A stretch of DNA of 64,000 nucleotides from NCBI GenBank assembly GCA_937967995.1, contig CALBTB010000004.1, positions 124,001 to 188,000 on the forward strand. Direction: 5' to 3'. Shown piece after piece: positions 33,885 to 42,723 of the stretch. Numbering within the stretch: position 1 is the first letter of the stretch; every line of letters starts with the position of its first letter. A program made the position numbers and the translations under genes. The DNA is from an uncultured Gammaproteobacteria bacterium (GTDB lineage: Bacteria > Pseudomonadota > Gammaproteobacteria > UBA6429 > Thiohalophilaceae). The notes under the pieces were generated by a model that was not told where the DNA came from, did not search any database, and was given only the letters and a program-made list of their open reading frames with translations.

Positions 33885-35252
33885 ATGGAATCAATCCTTG
33901 AAACACTGAAAATAATAAATTCATTCGTCTGGCATCCGTATTTTCTATTGCCGCTTTTACTTGGTACCGGTTTGTATCTCACTATCGGTCTGGGATTTCT
34001 GCCACTGCGTAAACTCGGTCATGGTTTTCGAATGCTGTGGGCCGGCCGTAAAAGTGCTGAGGGCGCTGGTGACATTTCCCCGTTCAATGCACTGATGACG
34101 GCGATGTCCGCCACGGTGGGCACCGGTAATATCGTCGGTGTTGCCGGTGCGATTGCAATTGGTGGACCCGGTGCCGTGTTCTGGATGTGGATCACTGCCC
34201 TGGTCGGCATGGCGACAAAATACAGTGAAGCCGTACTTGCGGTGAAATATCGCGAAGTCGATGAACGCGGCCGGCAACAGGGTGGGCCCATGTATTACAT
34301 TAAAAACGGTCTCGGCGATAACTGGAAGTGGCTGGGTTTTCTGTTTGCGTTATTTGGCGCCATTGCCGCCTTTGGCATCGGCAACGGTGTGCAGTCCAAC
34401 TCGGTGGCCAACGTCCTGCATGGCGGGCTGGAAATACCACATTGGGTGAGCGGACTGATTCTCAGTATATTCACTGCTGTTGTGTTAATTGGGGGTATTA
34501 AACGCATCGGCGCCATTGCCGGTAAGATTGTTCCGTTTATGGCCATCCTTTATATATTTGGTGCACTGATCATTATCGTGATGAATATGACGGACGTGCC
34601 AGCCGCGTTATCCATGATTGTCAGCGACGCCTTTACCGGCAGTGCTGCCGCAGGTGGCTTCATCGGATCGGCAATGATACTGGCCATGCAAAAAGGCGTG
34701 GAAAGAGGTGTTTTTTCCAATGAAGCCGGCATGGGCACCGCACCCATCGCACATGCCGCCGCAAAAACCAACAACCCGATACGTCAGGGTACCATTGGTA
34801 TGCTGGGTACTTTTCTCGATACCATTATTATCTGCACCATGACCGCACTGGTGATTATTCTGATGAACGGCTGGACACAGATTGATGCAGAGACCGGTGT
34901 ACGTATATCAGATGCCGATATCACCGCTTTTGCTTTCAGTCAGGGACTGCCAGGCATCGGTGAATACATTGTCATGTTCGGGCTGGTGTTTTTTGCTTAC
35001 ACCACGATTCTGGGCTGGAGTTTTTACGGTGAACGCTGTGCCGAATACCTGCTGGGCGTTAAGGTGATTCCGGTTTATCGGATTCTATGGGTCGGTATTG
35101 TCTTCGTGGGTGCTATCGCCAACCTGAAAGTGGCCTGGGCACTCGCCGGTATATTAAACGGCCTGATGGCCTTCCCCAATCTCATCGCCCTGCTGTTACT
35201 CAGCCCAATCGTCTTTAAAATGTCGCGCGACTATTTTGCCTCGCAACGTTAG
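33885..35252 (+). CDS. alanine or glycine:cation symporter (AGCS family)
   Basis: A 455-residue polytopic transporter with about ten or eleven hydrophobic segments. AGCS signatures: GDISPFNALMTAMSATVGTGNIVGVAGAIAIGGPGAVFWMW, KGVERGVFSNEAGMGTAPIAHAAAKT, and TTILGWSFYGERC. It imports alanine or glycine with sodium. GGGAGG precedes the ATG. It lies between ampD (divergent) and nadC (7 bases downstream); ampD recycling also yields alanine-containing peptides, but a functional tie is conjecture. Confidence 0.92.
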   Translation: MESILETLKIINSFVWHPYFLLPLLLGTGLYLTIGLGFLPLRKLGHGFRMLWAGRKSAEGAGDISPFNALMTAMSATVGTGNIVGVAGAIAIGGPGAVFWMWITALVGMATKYSEAVLAVKYREVDERGRQQGGPMYYIKNGLGDNWKWLGFLFALFGAIAAFGIGNGVQSNSVANVLHGGLEIPHWVSGLILSIFTAVVLIGGIKRIGAIAGKIVPFMAILYIFGALIIIVMNMTDVPAALSMIVSDAFTGSAAAGGFIGSAMILAMQKGVERGVFSNEAGMGTAPIAHAAAKTNNPIRQGTIGMLGTFLDTIIICTMTALVIILMNGWTQIDAETGVRISDADITAFAFSQGLPGIGEYIVMFGLVFFAYTTILGWSFYGERCAEYLLGVKVIPVYRILWVGIVFVGAIANLKVAWALAGILNGLMAFPNLIALLLLSPIVFKMSRDYFASQR

Positions 35253-35258
35253 CTCGAT

Positions 35259-36095
35259 ATGTCGGTTGATCACAGTATAATTGTTGCCCAGGTTCAGCAG
35301 GCCTTACATGAAGATGTCGGCAGTGGTGATGTCACGGCGCAGTTGTTGCCAGCCGACCAACAGGCAAAGGCCACGGTGATTGCGCGTGAAGATGGTGTCC
35401 TGTGTGGCACACCCTGGTTCGATGAAGTCTTTCACCAGCTTGATGACAACGTGCAAATCCAGTGGCAATGCCGCGATGGTGACAGTGTTACGGCGAATCA
35501 AACGATCTGTACACTCACGGGCAGCAGCCGCTCATTATTGACCGGGGAACGTGCCGCACTGAACTTTCTGCAAACCCTGTCCGGCACAGCCACACTCACG
35601 CGGCAATACCGCCAGGCGATGGGTGAAACCAACACGCAATTACTCGACACCCGCAAAACCATTCCCGGTTTGCGGCTGGCACAGAAATACGCCGTGCGAT
35701 GCGGTGGCGGACAGAACCATCGTACCGGTTTGTACGACATGATCCTGATTAAGGAAAATCATATCGCCAGCCAGGGATCCATCAAAACCGCACTTGGCGC
35801 CGCCCGGCAACATGGTGATATTGAAACTGAAATCGAAGTGGAATCACTGGCACAACTTCAGGAAGCACTGGAGCACGGTGCCAGACGTATTCTGCTGGAT
35901 AATTTTTCTATCGAACAATTGACTGACGCCGTTAAGCTCAACGCCGGTCGCGCCAGACTGGAAGCATCGGGGAATATTACTCTGGAAAACATTCGGCGAG
36001 TGGCACAAACGGGAGTTGATTATATTTCCTGTGGCGCCATCACAAAGCATGTGCGTGCCCTGGACCTGTCCATGCGCATCGAGGTTATCGAATAA
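35259..36095 (+). CDS. nadC: NadC quinolinate phosphoribosyltransferase (decarboxylating)
   Basis: A 278-residue enzyme. Motifs: EDVGSGDVTAQLLP, RSLLTGERAALNFLQTLSGTAT, LLDTRKTIPGLRLAQKYAVRCGGGQNHRTGLYDMILIKENH, EVEVESLAQ-type acidic strand, and the phosphate-binding end ASGNITLENI with GVDYISCGAITKH. It converts quinolinate to nicotinate mononucleotide in NAD synthesis, the same product class that CobT consumes. The ATG lacks a clear ribosome-binding site and may be coupled to the symporter gene. Confidence 0.95.
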   Translation: MSVDHSIIVAQVQQALHEDVGSGDVTAQLLPADQQAKATVIAREDGVLCGTPWFDEVFHQLDDNVQIQWQCRDGDSVTANQTICTLTGSSRSLLTGERAALNFLQTLSGTATLTRQYRQAMGETNTQLLDTRKTIPGLRLAQKYAVRCGGGQNHRTGLYDMILIKENHIASQGSIKTALGAARQHGDIETEIEVESLAQLQEALEHGARRILLDNFSIEQLTDAVKLNAGRARLEASGNITLENIRRVAQTGVDYISCGAITKHVRALDLSMRIEVIE

Positions 36096-36101
36096 TTTGC
36101 C

Positions 36102-37826
36102 TTACATGCCGGGAGCCGACAGATCAAACACAATAAATTCCTGTTTGGTCAACATGACGTTGCCCAGTCTTGCCGGTACGGATTGATTGTTTTCGCGTAA
36201 CAACCTGAATGGTGTTCCGGAAATAAAATTGTAATCGTGCGTAGCAATCAGGCACCAGCGCCCTTCCATGCTTTTGAATATAATCACGGCTTCGCCTTTA
36301 TTGCTACCCTGCTGCTGTTCATCCTGAATGATGGCTGCCTCGGCGTGATTGGAAAAACGCACTATCGCCACTTCGATCTGCTGATCGTTCGGACGACTAA
36401 TGCGCGAAACATAACCGAGTAATGGCCGTTTCACATCCTTGTTGGGATTAAACGCCACGATCTGCCCGATCTGGATTGGATTGGTAAAACTAGTTTCTCG
36501 CGTTAACACCAGAATGCCGCCAGTACTGAAATTCACGATCTCCCAGTTGGTATTTTTGTAATCGGCCAGTTCATCCACCAGCGCCGATGAAGACGTGGCC
36601 AGCGCATCACTGAAAGCGCGGGTCTTGGTAATTCGTTTGAATTTCTCGTCCGCCAGATCCATAAGCAGGTTGTACGTTTCGCGATAGCCAAAATACAGTT
36701 TAAGGGTGTTCTGACCAAATGCGGCATGCCGTTTCTGTTTACGTTCGCGAGGACGTAACCCAAACAGCATCGATTCGAGAAACGGCAGACGTTCGATCTG
36801 TTCCAGGTCCAGCAAGGGACGACTGAGTTTTTTCGGATCGATCTGACCCAGAAAATTCATCTTGGCCAGTTCTTCGTAATCCACCACCAGGCGATTATAC
36901 AGATTGGCATATTCCATGAGCATACGCGGTTCCGCCATGTGCGCTTCACGCTGAAAAACCGGCGGCGCTTTGTTATCAATGTGAGTGATCAGCCAGCCGG
37001 GCTGTAAATCCTTGTTGTTGTCCGAATGCAGGACCATGGCGTTGGGAATGTGCTGTAAATAGGCATCCGGTATATGAAACAGGCGCGTCGACCAGCTCGG
37101 CGCATCAATCAATCCGAACAGCATGATTGACACATAAATGGATCGTGCCGTGGTTGAAGGTAATGTTGGCATGCCGGTTTTGGATGCCTTGACCCAGGTG
37201 CCGATATTGCCGAGTAATTTAACCGGTTCATCCACATCCTTATGCACCAGCATGGAAAAAAACACCCGGTTAACATCCTGCCAGGTAGCCGGTGGCAGTT
37301 TCTGGTGCCGTAAGGCGCGAAAGCGTTGTTCAACCCGCAGCAGTTCCAGAATGCGTACACTGATTTCGATACAGGCCTGACGGTTACGCCGGTAGGTCAT
37401 CGATTTCGGTGTATAGATCTCCTTGAAGAACTGCTTGTAGGCAATCGCCGCCTGTTCGGTGATCGTAATACAGGCCAGCAGGACTTCTCGTTGTTCCTTG
37501 CTTTCCGGCAGGGACATCACCTGCGACTGGTATTTGTGATATCGCTTGGCCATGATCGCGTAGACCTGGCTGACAATCGTTTTCACCAGCTCCAGGCGTT
37601 TATCCGGTTTGAGGCTAAAACGATTCAGCTGGGTCAGAATGTTACCCGCTTCTGAAAGCAGGCGCGGCTCAAAACGCTTTAAGCCTTCCAGCTTGTTGTG
37701 GATGGTCTGTCTGTCGAGATTTTTATCGGGACTTTTGAACGCCGTCGGCAGGCCGGCAAACTGACCCAAAGATTTGGTTTTGCTGACCTTGATTTTAATA
37801 TCGTTGACGTGTATCTCAGCACCCAC
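36102..37826 (-). CDS. long protein with possible C-terminal PilZ-like domain, unrecognised N-terminus
   Basis: About 574 residues from GTG 37826, chosen because GAGGG stands seven bases upstream; an in-frame extension to 37940 lacks support. Largely helical, basic N-terminal two thirds (1-380), with RYHKYQSQVMSLPESKEQREVLLA and WQDVNRVFFSMLVHKDV. The C-terminal third has WEIVNFSTGGILVLTRETSFTNPIQIGQIVAFNP, which resembles the NxSxxG part of PilZ domains that bind cyclic di-GMP, though the RxxxR arm is not obvious. No membrane segment. It might be a second-messenger effector; the rest is unrecognised. Confidence 0.6.
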   Translation of the reverse strand: MGAEIHVNDIKIKVSKTKSLGQFAGLPTAFKSPDKNLDRQTIHNKLEGLKRFEPRLLSEAGNILTQLNRFSLKPDKRLELVKTIVSQVYAIMAKRYHKYQSQVMSLPESKEQREVLLACITITEQAAIAYKQFFKEIYTPKSMTYRRNRQACIEISVRILELLRVEQRFRALRHQKLPPATWQDVNRVFFSMLVHKDVDEPVKLLGNIGTWVKASKTGMPTLPSTTARSIYVSIMLFGLIDAPSWSTRLFHIPDAYLQHIPNAMVLHSDNNKDLQPGWLITHIDNKAPPVFQREAHMAEPRMLMEYANLYNRLVVDYEELAKMNFLGQIDPKKLSRPLLDLEQIERLPFLESMLFGLRPRERKQKRHAAFGQNTLKLYFGYRETYNLLMDLADEKFKRITKTRAFSDALATSSSALVDELADYKNTNWEIVNFSTGGILVLTRETSFTNPIQIGQIVAFNPNKDVKRPLLGYVSRISRPNDQQIEVAIVRFSNHAEAAIIQDEQQQGSNKGEAVIIFKSMEGRWCLIATHDYNFISGTPFRLLRENNQSVPARLGNVMLTKQEFIVFDLSAPGM

Positions 37827-37929
37827 GTAATTTCCCTCTACTGAGTTCAGCCTGCATCGCGCAGACCTGCCACTATGCCCAGCTTGAGCTGGTGAGTAAA
37901 GATCATAACGTACACAAGCTTGCGAGATG

Positions 37930-37969
37930 AATAAAAACAACCCAGGCCGCCATACACTGACGCCTGGGT
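37930..37969 (-). terminator. terminator after tRNA-Thr
   Basis: On the minus strand ACCCAGGC (37969-37962) and GCCTGGGT (37947-37940) form an eight-base stem followed by TGTTTTTATT. It is placed 25 bases beyond the 3' end of the tRNA. Confidence 0.7.
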
Positions 37970-37993
37970 GTATTACCGAAATCAGATATAAAC

Positions 37994-38069
<76 letters not shown>

Positions 38070-38083
38070 TTGTGGGAGGGCTG

Positions 38084-38112
38084 ATTATACAGAATCAGCG
38101 AGAGGCTGAAAC
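38084..38112 (-). promoter_or_regulatory. candidate tRNA-Thr promoter
   Basis: A perfect TATAAT (38089-38084, minus strand) lies about 15 bases before the tRNA 5' end, with a GC-rich discriminator typical of stable RNA promoters. The -35 (GTTTCA) is weak. Confidence 0.5.
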
Positions 38113-38538
38113 TCAGATATCGGATTGACGCAGGCGAATGATCACATCGACACCATCAGCAACCGTGCCTTCCGGTAACGGCGGCAGGTTTGCCACCTGA
38201 ACGGCATTCGGATCGATGTCGGTGAGATTGCCTGTATCGACATTATAGAAGTGGTGATGATCGGAAACATTGGAGTCATAGAAGACCTTGGTGGGATCGA
38301 CGATCACTTCCCGCACCAGTCCTTTTTCGGCAAACAATCCCAATGTGTTGTAGATGGTCGCCTTGGACGCCACCGTACCATTCTGGTTGACTTCACTGAG
38401 CACCTGTTCCGCGGATAAATGCTGATGCTCGCGAAACAGGATCTGGGCAATCTCCACCCGTTGCTGGGTAGGGGTGACCCCCGCCGCTTTGAGACGGTCA
38501 ACGACTTTATTGCGCAATGCTTCCATTTCCTTACTCAT
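38113..38538 (-). CDS. Fur-superfamily regulator of the Irr-like type
   Basis: A 141-residue protein with the Fur-fold winged helix (GVTPTQQRVEIAQILF, VASKATIYNTLGLFAEKGLVREV). The dimerisation half has VFYDSNVSDHHHFYNVDTGNLTDI and ends VDVIIRLRQ. It lacks the CxxC zinc motifs of classical Fur, and the wording FDTNV-like, HHH and LPEG resembles Irr, the heme/iron-responsive regulator of alphaproteobacteria, and PerR-like relatives. It probably controls iron or heme genes. A dyad in front suggests self-control. Which metal or cofactor it senses is open. Confidence 0.82.
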   Translation of the reverse strand: MSKEMEALRNKVVDRLKAAGVTPTQQRVEIAQILFREHQHLSAEQVLSEVNQNGTVASKATIYNTLGLFAEKGLVREVIVDPTKVFYDSNVSDHHHFYNVDTGNLTDIDPNAVQVANLPPLPEGTVADGVDVIIRLRQSDI

Positions 38539-38563
38539 TAACGGTGAGTATAGACGACATTTT

Positions 38564-38576
38564 TAGACAAAGTCTA
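38564..38576. promoter_or_regulatory. dyad upstream of the Irr-like gene
   Basis: TAGACAAAGTCTA is a perfect 5-3-5 dyad 26 bases before the start, followed by a similar GTCTAGAAAT / GTCCAGAAAA pair. It resembles iron control elements in general shape (TTTAGA-type arms). Candidate operator for autoregulation. Confidence 0.45.
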
Positions 38577-38596
38577 GAAATTGTCCAGAAAATTAC

Positions 38597-39682
38597 TCAG
38601 TCTTCTTCCCGATTTAGTGAATATGGCTCAGGATCGCAACATGGCTCCCGCGCCAGAATCAGGTCCGCAGCCAGCCGGGCCGAGGCCGGCCCCAGTACCA
38701 CCCCATTACGATAATGCCCGGTATTCAGGTACAGGCCGTCATAATCGGGTACCGCACATATATAAGGTATGTCACCCTGTTGACCCGGCCGCAACCCGGC
38801 CCAGTGGCCTTCGACCGGGCAATCCAGTAACCCCGGGCACAAATCTGTCGCAAATTCATGTAGTTGCTGGTATCCCTCTGTGGTCGTCGTGTTGTCGAAG
38901 CCGGTCTGCTCCAGCGTGCTGCCGGCCAGGATGCGGCCATCCCGGCGTGGAATCAGGTAATGGCCCTGATATAGCACAATATGCGTCATCAACCCGGGGC
39001 TGGCGCGAAACAGGATCATCTGCCCTTTGACCGGAAAAACCGGTAATTCCAACGCCGATTCCTGAAGTAAGTGCCCGCTCCAGGCACCGCCTGCCACCAC
39101 CACGCAATCCGCATCCTGCCCGCCCTGGTTACTGATGATACCGGTGACGCGGCTCCCCTCACGCACCAGCTCCAGTACGCGGGCATTGGAACGAATATCG
39201 ATGCCCAGATTGAGGCAACTGGTCATCAGTGATTTGACCAGGCGCGGATTCCGCACCTGTGCAATATCAGGAAAATAGAGGGCATGTTGAGTCGGGACAT
39301 CTATTTCCGACTCAAGCTGGTGAACGGTTCGGGAGTCTATCACCGCCATACGCATGGCGAATTTTTCAGCGAAAGGGGCCGCCTCGTGGCCATTCCCATC
39401 CAGCACGATCAGGCCACTTTTTGTCCATTGTGGATCGATACCCCCTTCTTCCTGTAACTCCTCGGCCAGCTGAGCATAGTGCTGCTGCCCCCACGCCGCC
39501 AGAACATTAACCGCATCCGCATAGCGCCAGGGATACAATGGGGACAAAATTCCACCACCTGCCCAGGAAGATTCCCGCCCCGGTGTACTTTGATCCAGCA
39601 CCAGGACTTCACATCCGGCCCTGGCCAGCTCTCTCGCTGTCAACAGACCGATCAGGCCCGCCCCAATTACAATAACCTTCAT
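38597..39682 (-). CDS. thiO: ThiO-like glycine oxidase (FAD-dependent)
   Basis: A 361-residue FAD oxidoreductase of the DAO family: MKVIVIGAGLIGLLTARELARAG (GxGxxG), E/D at the end of strand 2, SSWAGGGILSPLYPWRY (ThiO-typical), VVVAGGAWSG, and RDGRILAGSTLEQTGFD. The C-terminal ATGHYRNGV-type motif is present as LNTGHYRNGVVLGPASA. It oxidises glycine to the imine needed for the thiazole of thiamine. No other thi gene is nearby. It is upstream of the Irr-like gene on the same strand. Confidence 0.9.
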   Translation of the reverse strand: MKVIVIGAGLIGLLTARELARAGCEVLVLDQSTPGRESSWAGGGILSPLYPWRYADAVNVLAAWGQQHYAQLAEELQEEGGIDPQWTKSGLIVLDGNGHEAAPFAEKFAMRMAVIDSRTVHQLESEIDVPTQHALYFPDIAQVRNPRLVKSLMTSCLNLGIDIRSNARVLELVREGSRVTGIISNQGGQDADCVVVAGGAWSGHLLQESALELPVFPVKGQMILFRASPGLMTHIVLYQGHYLIPRRDGRILAGSTLEQTGFDNTTTTEGYQQLHEFATDLCPGLLDCPVEGHWAGLRPGQQGDIPYICAVPDYDGLYLNTGHYRNGVVLGPASARLAADLILAREPCCDPEPYSLNREED

Positions 39683-39725
39683 TACACCTACTCAAATTAC
39701 AACCAGAGCCTTATTATCCTATGGA

Positions 39726-39741
39726 TGTGATCGTAATCACA
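39726..39741. promoter_or_regulatory. CRP/Vfr-type site before the minor pilin operon
   Basis: TGTGATCGTAATCACA has perfect TGTGA and TCACA half-sites with six bases between, the exact core recognised by CRP and Vfr. It sits 114 bases before the fimT ATG and 44 bases before the divergent thiO start. Position suits activation of the pilin operon. Confidence 0.65.
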
Positions 39742-39854
39742 CTCCTGCCAAATCAAATAGTTACACTTTGTTCAAAGCACCATTTATCCAATCAAATCGA
39801 CATCTCATCGCATCAGCCGTGCTTCGCGGGCGTTTGTTCACTATAAATAGCAGT

Positions 39855-40451
39855 ATGAAAAAACAACGTGGATTAACACTGATTGAGCTGATGGTGACAC
39901 TGGCCGTTTTCGCATTGCTGGTCGGTATTGGTGTACCCAGCCTGACCTCGATGTCAGAAGGTAACCGGATGGTATCTCAATATAACCGTCTTCTCGGTGA
40001 TTTATCAGTTGCCCGCAGCGAAGCAATGAAGCGAGGAGTTAACGTTGTAATGTGTGCTAGCAACAATAGTACTGCTACTACGCCAACCTGTAATACCACG
40101 CAATGGGAACTCGGCTGGATCTATTTTGCTGACATCAACAACGATGGGGTATTTAGCAGTGGCACTGATACTCTACTAGCTATAAATGAAGCACAGCGAG
40201 CTGGAATTACAATACGTACTACTGACTTTGATTCTGCCGGCGTTATTCGATATCAGCCAAATGGTGCCGTTCGTGATACTGATGGAGACGGTGATTCTGA
40301 CGGTACTTTTATTATCTGTGATGGAAAGAGTAACACCCAAAAAGCCAGGGCAGTCAATATCAGCACAATTGGTCGATTAAGCAAAGCTAAAGACACAGAC
40401 GCAGACAAGACTGTTAATGATGTCAATGGAGTCAACGTGACATGTCCATAA
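39855..40451 (+). CDS. fimT: FimT/FimU-type minor pilin (GspH family)
   Basis: About 198 residues from ATG 39855. Prepilin leader MKKQRG followed by LTLIELMVTLAVFALLVGIG; Glu5 of the mature protein is present. The C-terminal region is that of GspH/FimT pseudopilins, with a Cys pair late in the chain. It primes pilus assembly with the other minor pilins. An in-frame upstream extension to 39768 is rejected because the short leader must begin the protein. First gene of the operon; overlaps pilV by ten bases. Confidence 0.88.
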   Translation: MKKQRGLTLIELMVTLAVFALLVGIGVPSLTSMSEGNRMVSQYNRLLGDLSVARSEAMKRGVNVVMCASNNSTATTPTCNTTQWELGWIYFADINNDGVFSSGTDTLLAINEAQRAGITIRTTDFDSAGVIRYQPNGAVRDTDGDGDSDGTFIICDGKSNTQKARAVNISTIGRLSKAKDTDADKTVNDVNGVNVTCP

Positions 40452-40939
40452 GAAATAACAATGGATTCACTCTACTCGAAGTTATGATAGCCCTGATGAT
40501 TTTTTCCATTGGGCTACTAGGTCTCGCAGGCTTACAAGCGAGCGGCATGAGTAGTAATAAAACAGCTGATTTACGCAGCACAGCCATTATCCTTGCTCAC
40601 GATATGTCAGAACGAATTCGTGCAAACGGTAGAGGTTCAAGTACTGATTACGACTCTATCACAGCATCGTTTACACCATCGACACCTGGTACAAACTGTG
40701 TCACATCCACCGGCTGCACGTCACAATCCCTCGTTTCAACCTGGGATATTTTTGAATGGAAAAATAACATATCAAACACATTGCCGGGAGGCAAAGGCTC
40801 AATTTCGCGAGCCAACGCCACCTCACCATTCATAATTACTGTCATGTGGGACGAAGCACGTACTGGAGTGACCGGTGAAGCATGTAGTGGAAATTCATCA
40901 GTTGATCTTAAGTGCTTCAGACTGGAAATGATGCCATGA
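40442..40939 (+). CDS. pilV: PilV minor pilin
   Basis: A 165-residue prepilin: leader MSIRNNNG, then FTLLEVMIALMIFSIGLLGLAGLQ. The sequence after the helix (NKTADLRSTAIILAHDMSERIRANG) is typical of PilV, with ERIRAN conserved. It overlaps fimT upstream and pilW downstream (ATGA). Part of the tip complex that starts the type IV pilus and presents PilY1. Confidence 0.93.
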   Translation: MSIRNNNGFTLLEVMIALMIFSIGLLGLAGLQASGMSSNKTADLRSTAIILAHDMSERIRANGRGSSTDYDSITASFTPSTPGTNCVTSTGCTSQSLVSTWDIFEWKNNISNTLPGGKGSISRANATSPFIITVMWDEARTGVTGEACSGNSSVDLKCFRLEMMP

Positions 40940-42093
40940 AGAACAGACATATACACGGAATAACGCTCATTGAGTTAATGATGGCCATGGCGATCAGCAT
41001 GATTGTCTTGTTAGGGGTCGGCAGTGTTTTTGTTACCAGCAAGCGTACATCCATTGTGCAGGAAGAATTTGCTCGCATGCAGGAAGGCGCAAATTTTGCC
41101 TTTCAGTTTCTCACCCAGGATTTACGTCAAGCCGGATACGCAGGATGTAATCCGGTTATTAAGAGCATGCTGAATACATCCTCTAATGATACGGGCTTAT
41201 TCGATTTTGCCAGTGGCATATACGGTTGGGAGGCCGACGGAACCAACCCCGGCTCTACCGTCACCGATCCATCAACCACAACACCATCTTCCACTGCATC
41301 TGACTGGGATGACCATAACTCCCCATCAGTAGATTTACATTCTACAATGGTTGGTTCAGTTTTACCTGGCACAGACGTTATAGTAGTCAAATCAACCCGG
41401 GAGATACCAAACCTGATACCAAGTACAAATACAACACCCACTTCAGCATCAGTTACCTTTGGCTCTTCGACCGGTATCAACATGGGTCAGATAGTTATGC
41501 TATCAGACTGTGAAAAAGCCGATCTTTTTATGAACGGGACATCGCCAAGTGGCTCTGCCTTAACACGTGCAGCGGGTTGCGGCGGATACACCCCCTGTAA
41601 CGTTACTCCCAGTACAATACAATGGAGCCACGAATATAAAACCAGCACAGTTCGTGTATTGACCACCACAAGTCGTGCCTATTTTATTGGAGTTGGGGCC
41701 AGCGGTGAACCCGCACTGTTTCGTATCAGTTATAACCAGGGTATTGGTGCTGCAGCGGCCCCTGAAGAATTAATTGAGGGTGTTGAAAACATGCAGATCC
41801 TCTATGGTGAGGACCTCAATGCTACGGATAATGTTTTTTTACCAACACGCTTTGTTCCGATGAGTGCGGTTACAGACATCAATAATGTCATCGCTGTTCG
41901 TATCAGTTTACTTATGCGTACTACTCGTGAACTCGACCGACCTGACGACACAAGGACTTATTTACTCGCTGGTGTCACACCCGCAACCGGAACCACTATT
42001 AATCCGGTTGACGACAAGCGCATGCGAAAAACATTCACGACCACTGTTACTCTACGTAATAAAATGGTTGTTGGAAGACAAGTAGATAATTAA
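40936..42093 (+). CDS. pilW: PilW minor pilin
   Basis: About 385 residues from ATG 40936. Leader MKNRHIHG then ITLIELMMAMAISMIVLLGVGSVF; a conserved helix continuation QEEFARMQEGANFAFQFLTQDLRQAGYAGC matches PilW. A large globular C-terminal domain follows. The upstream in-frame extension to 40912 is rejected since the leader must be N-terminal. It works with PilV, PilX and PilY1. Confidence 0.93.
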   Translation: MKNRHIHGITLIELMMAMAISMIVLLGVGSVFVTSKRTSIVQEEFARMQEGANFAFQFLTQDLRQAGYAGCNPVIKSMLNTSSNDTGLFDFASGIYGWEADGTNPGSTVTDPSTTTPSSTASDWDDHNSPSVDLHSTMVGSVLPGTDVIVVKSTREIPNLIPSTNTTPTSASVTFGSSTGINMGQIVMLSDCEKADLFMNGTSPSGSALTRAAGCGGYTPCNVTPSTIQWSHEYKTSTVRVLTTTSRAYFIGVGASGEPALFRISYNQGIGAAAAPEELIEGVENMQILYGEDLNATDNVFLPTRFVPMSAVTDINNVIAVRISLLMRTTRELDRPDDTRTYLLAGVTPATGTTINPVDDKRMRKTFTTTVTLRNKMVVGRQVDN

Positions 42094-42102
42094 GGTGAAG
42101 CT

Positions 42103-42666
42103 ATGAAAACCAACCAGTCTATTGATACAAAACATCGGGGGGCAGCACTAATTACAGCGCTGTTAATACTCCTTGTTTTAACCGTTATTGGTATCAGCGC
42201 ACTAAAAACATCCAGCATCCAGGAGACTATTGTGGGAAATATGCGTGAACAGGACTTGTCATTTCAGGCAACTGAGATCGGAATCACTGCCGCAGAAGCA
42301 ACCATTACAAATATTCTCTCTCCACCATTGGCCACGAGTTCTGGCGCTAATAATAAAATTTACTTACGAAACAATTTTGGTACGACTACGACATTGTATG
42401 ATTGGGCAAACAGTGCATTTGATACGGCAGTATGGAATTCAACTATTGCTACTGAATATGGAACTCAGGGTACCGTAGATTTGACAGAAGTTAATGCAGA
42501 CCCGATGTTCATTATTGAGGAAGAAAACTTCAGACCAGATTCGGAAGACCCTAATGTTCGCGCTACGGGACAGGGAATCTATACCTACCGGATTACATCT
42601 CGTGGTGAAGGAAAAGCAGCCAGTACGGTTACACTTATACAGGAAACCTACGGAGTTCGTTATTAA
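42103..42666 (+). CDS. pilX: PilX minor pilin
   Basis: A 187-residue protein with N-terminal HRGAALITALLILLVLTVIG, where Gly-Ala precedes the helix as in PilX (no Glu5 requirement), then SIQETIVGNMREQDLSFQATE, the diagnostic PilX stretch. The ATG follows pilW by nine bases with AGGTGAAG upstream. Fourth member of the tip complex. Confidence 0.92.
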   Translation: MKTNQSIDTKHRGAALITALLILLVLTVIGISALKTSSIQETIVGNMREQDLSFQATEIGITAAEATITNILSPPLATSSGANNKIYLRNNFGTTTTLYDWANSAFDTAVWNSTIATEYGTQGTVDLTEVNADPMFIIEEENFRPDSEDPNVRATGQGIYTYRITSRGEGKAASTVTLIQETYGVRY

Positions 42667-42723
42667 TAATTTAGTGTCTGTCAATCATACTAATGTCTGC
42701 CTTGACAGGCTGGAGTTAAGATT

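Noticed and set aside
33785..33982. N-terminal extension of ampD
   Set aside because: It overlaps the divergent symporter promoter and start, and AmpD proteins begin near the ATG at 33784.
36102..37940. Longer version of the PilZ-like protein starting at 37940
   Set aside because: The extra residues are low-quality and include the terminator hairpin region; GTG 37826 has a proper ribosome-binding site.
38081..38099. CTGATT...AATCAG hairpin between fur-type gene and tRNA-Thr as a terminator
   Set aside because: No T run follows, and the tRNA -10 box lies in its loop.
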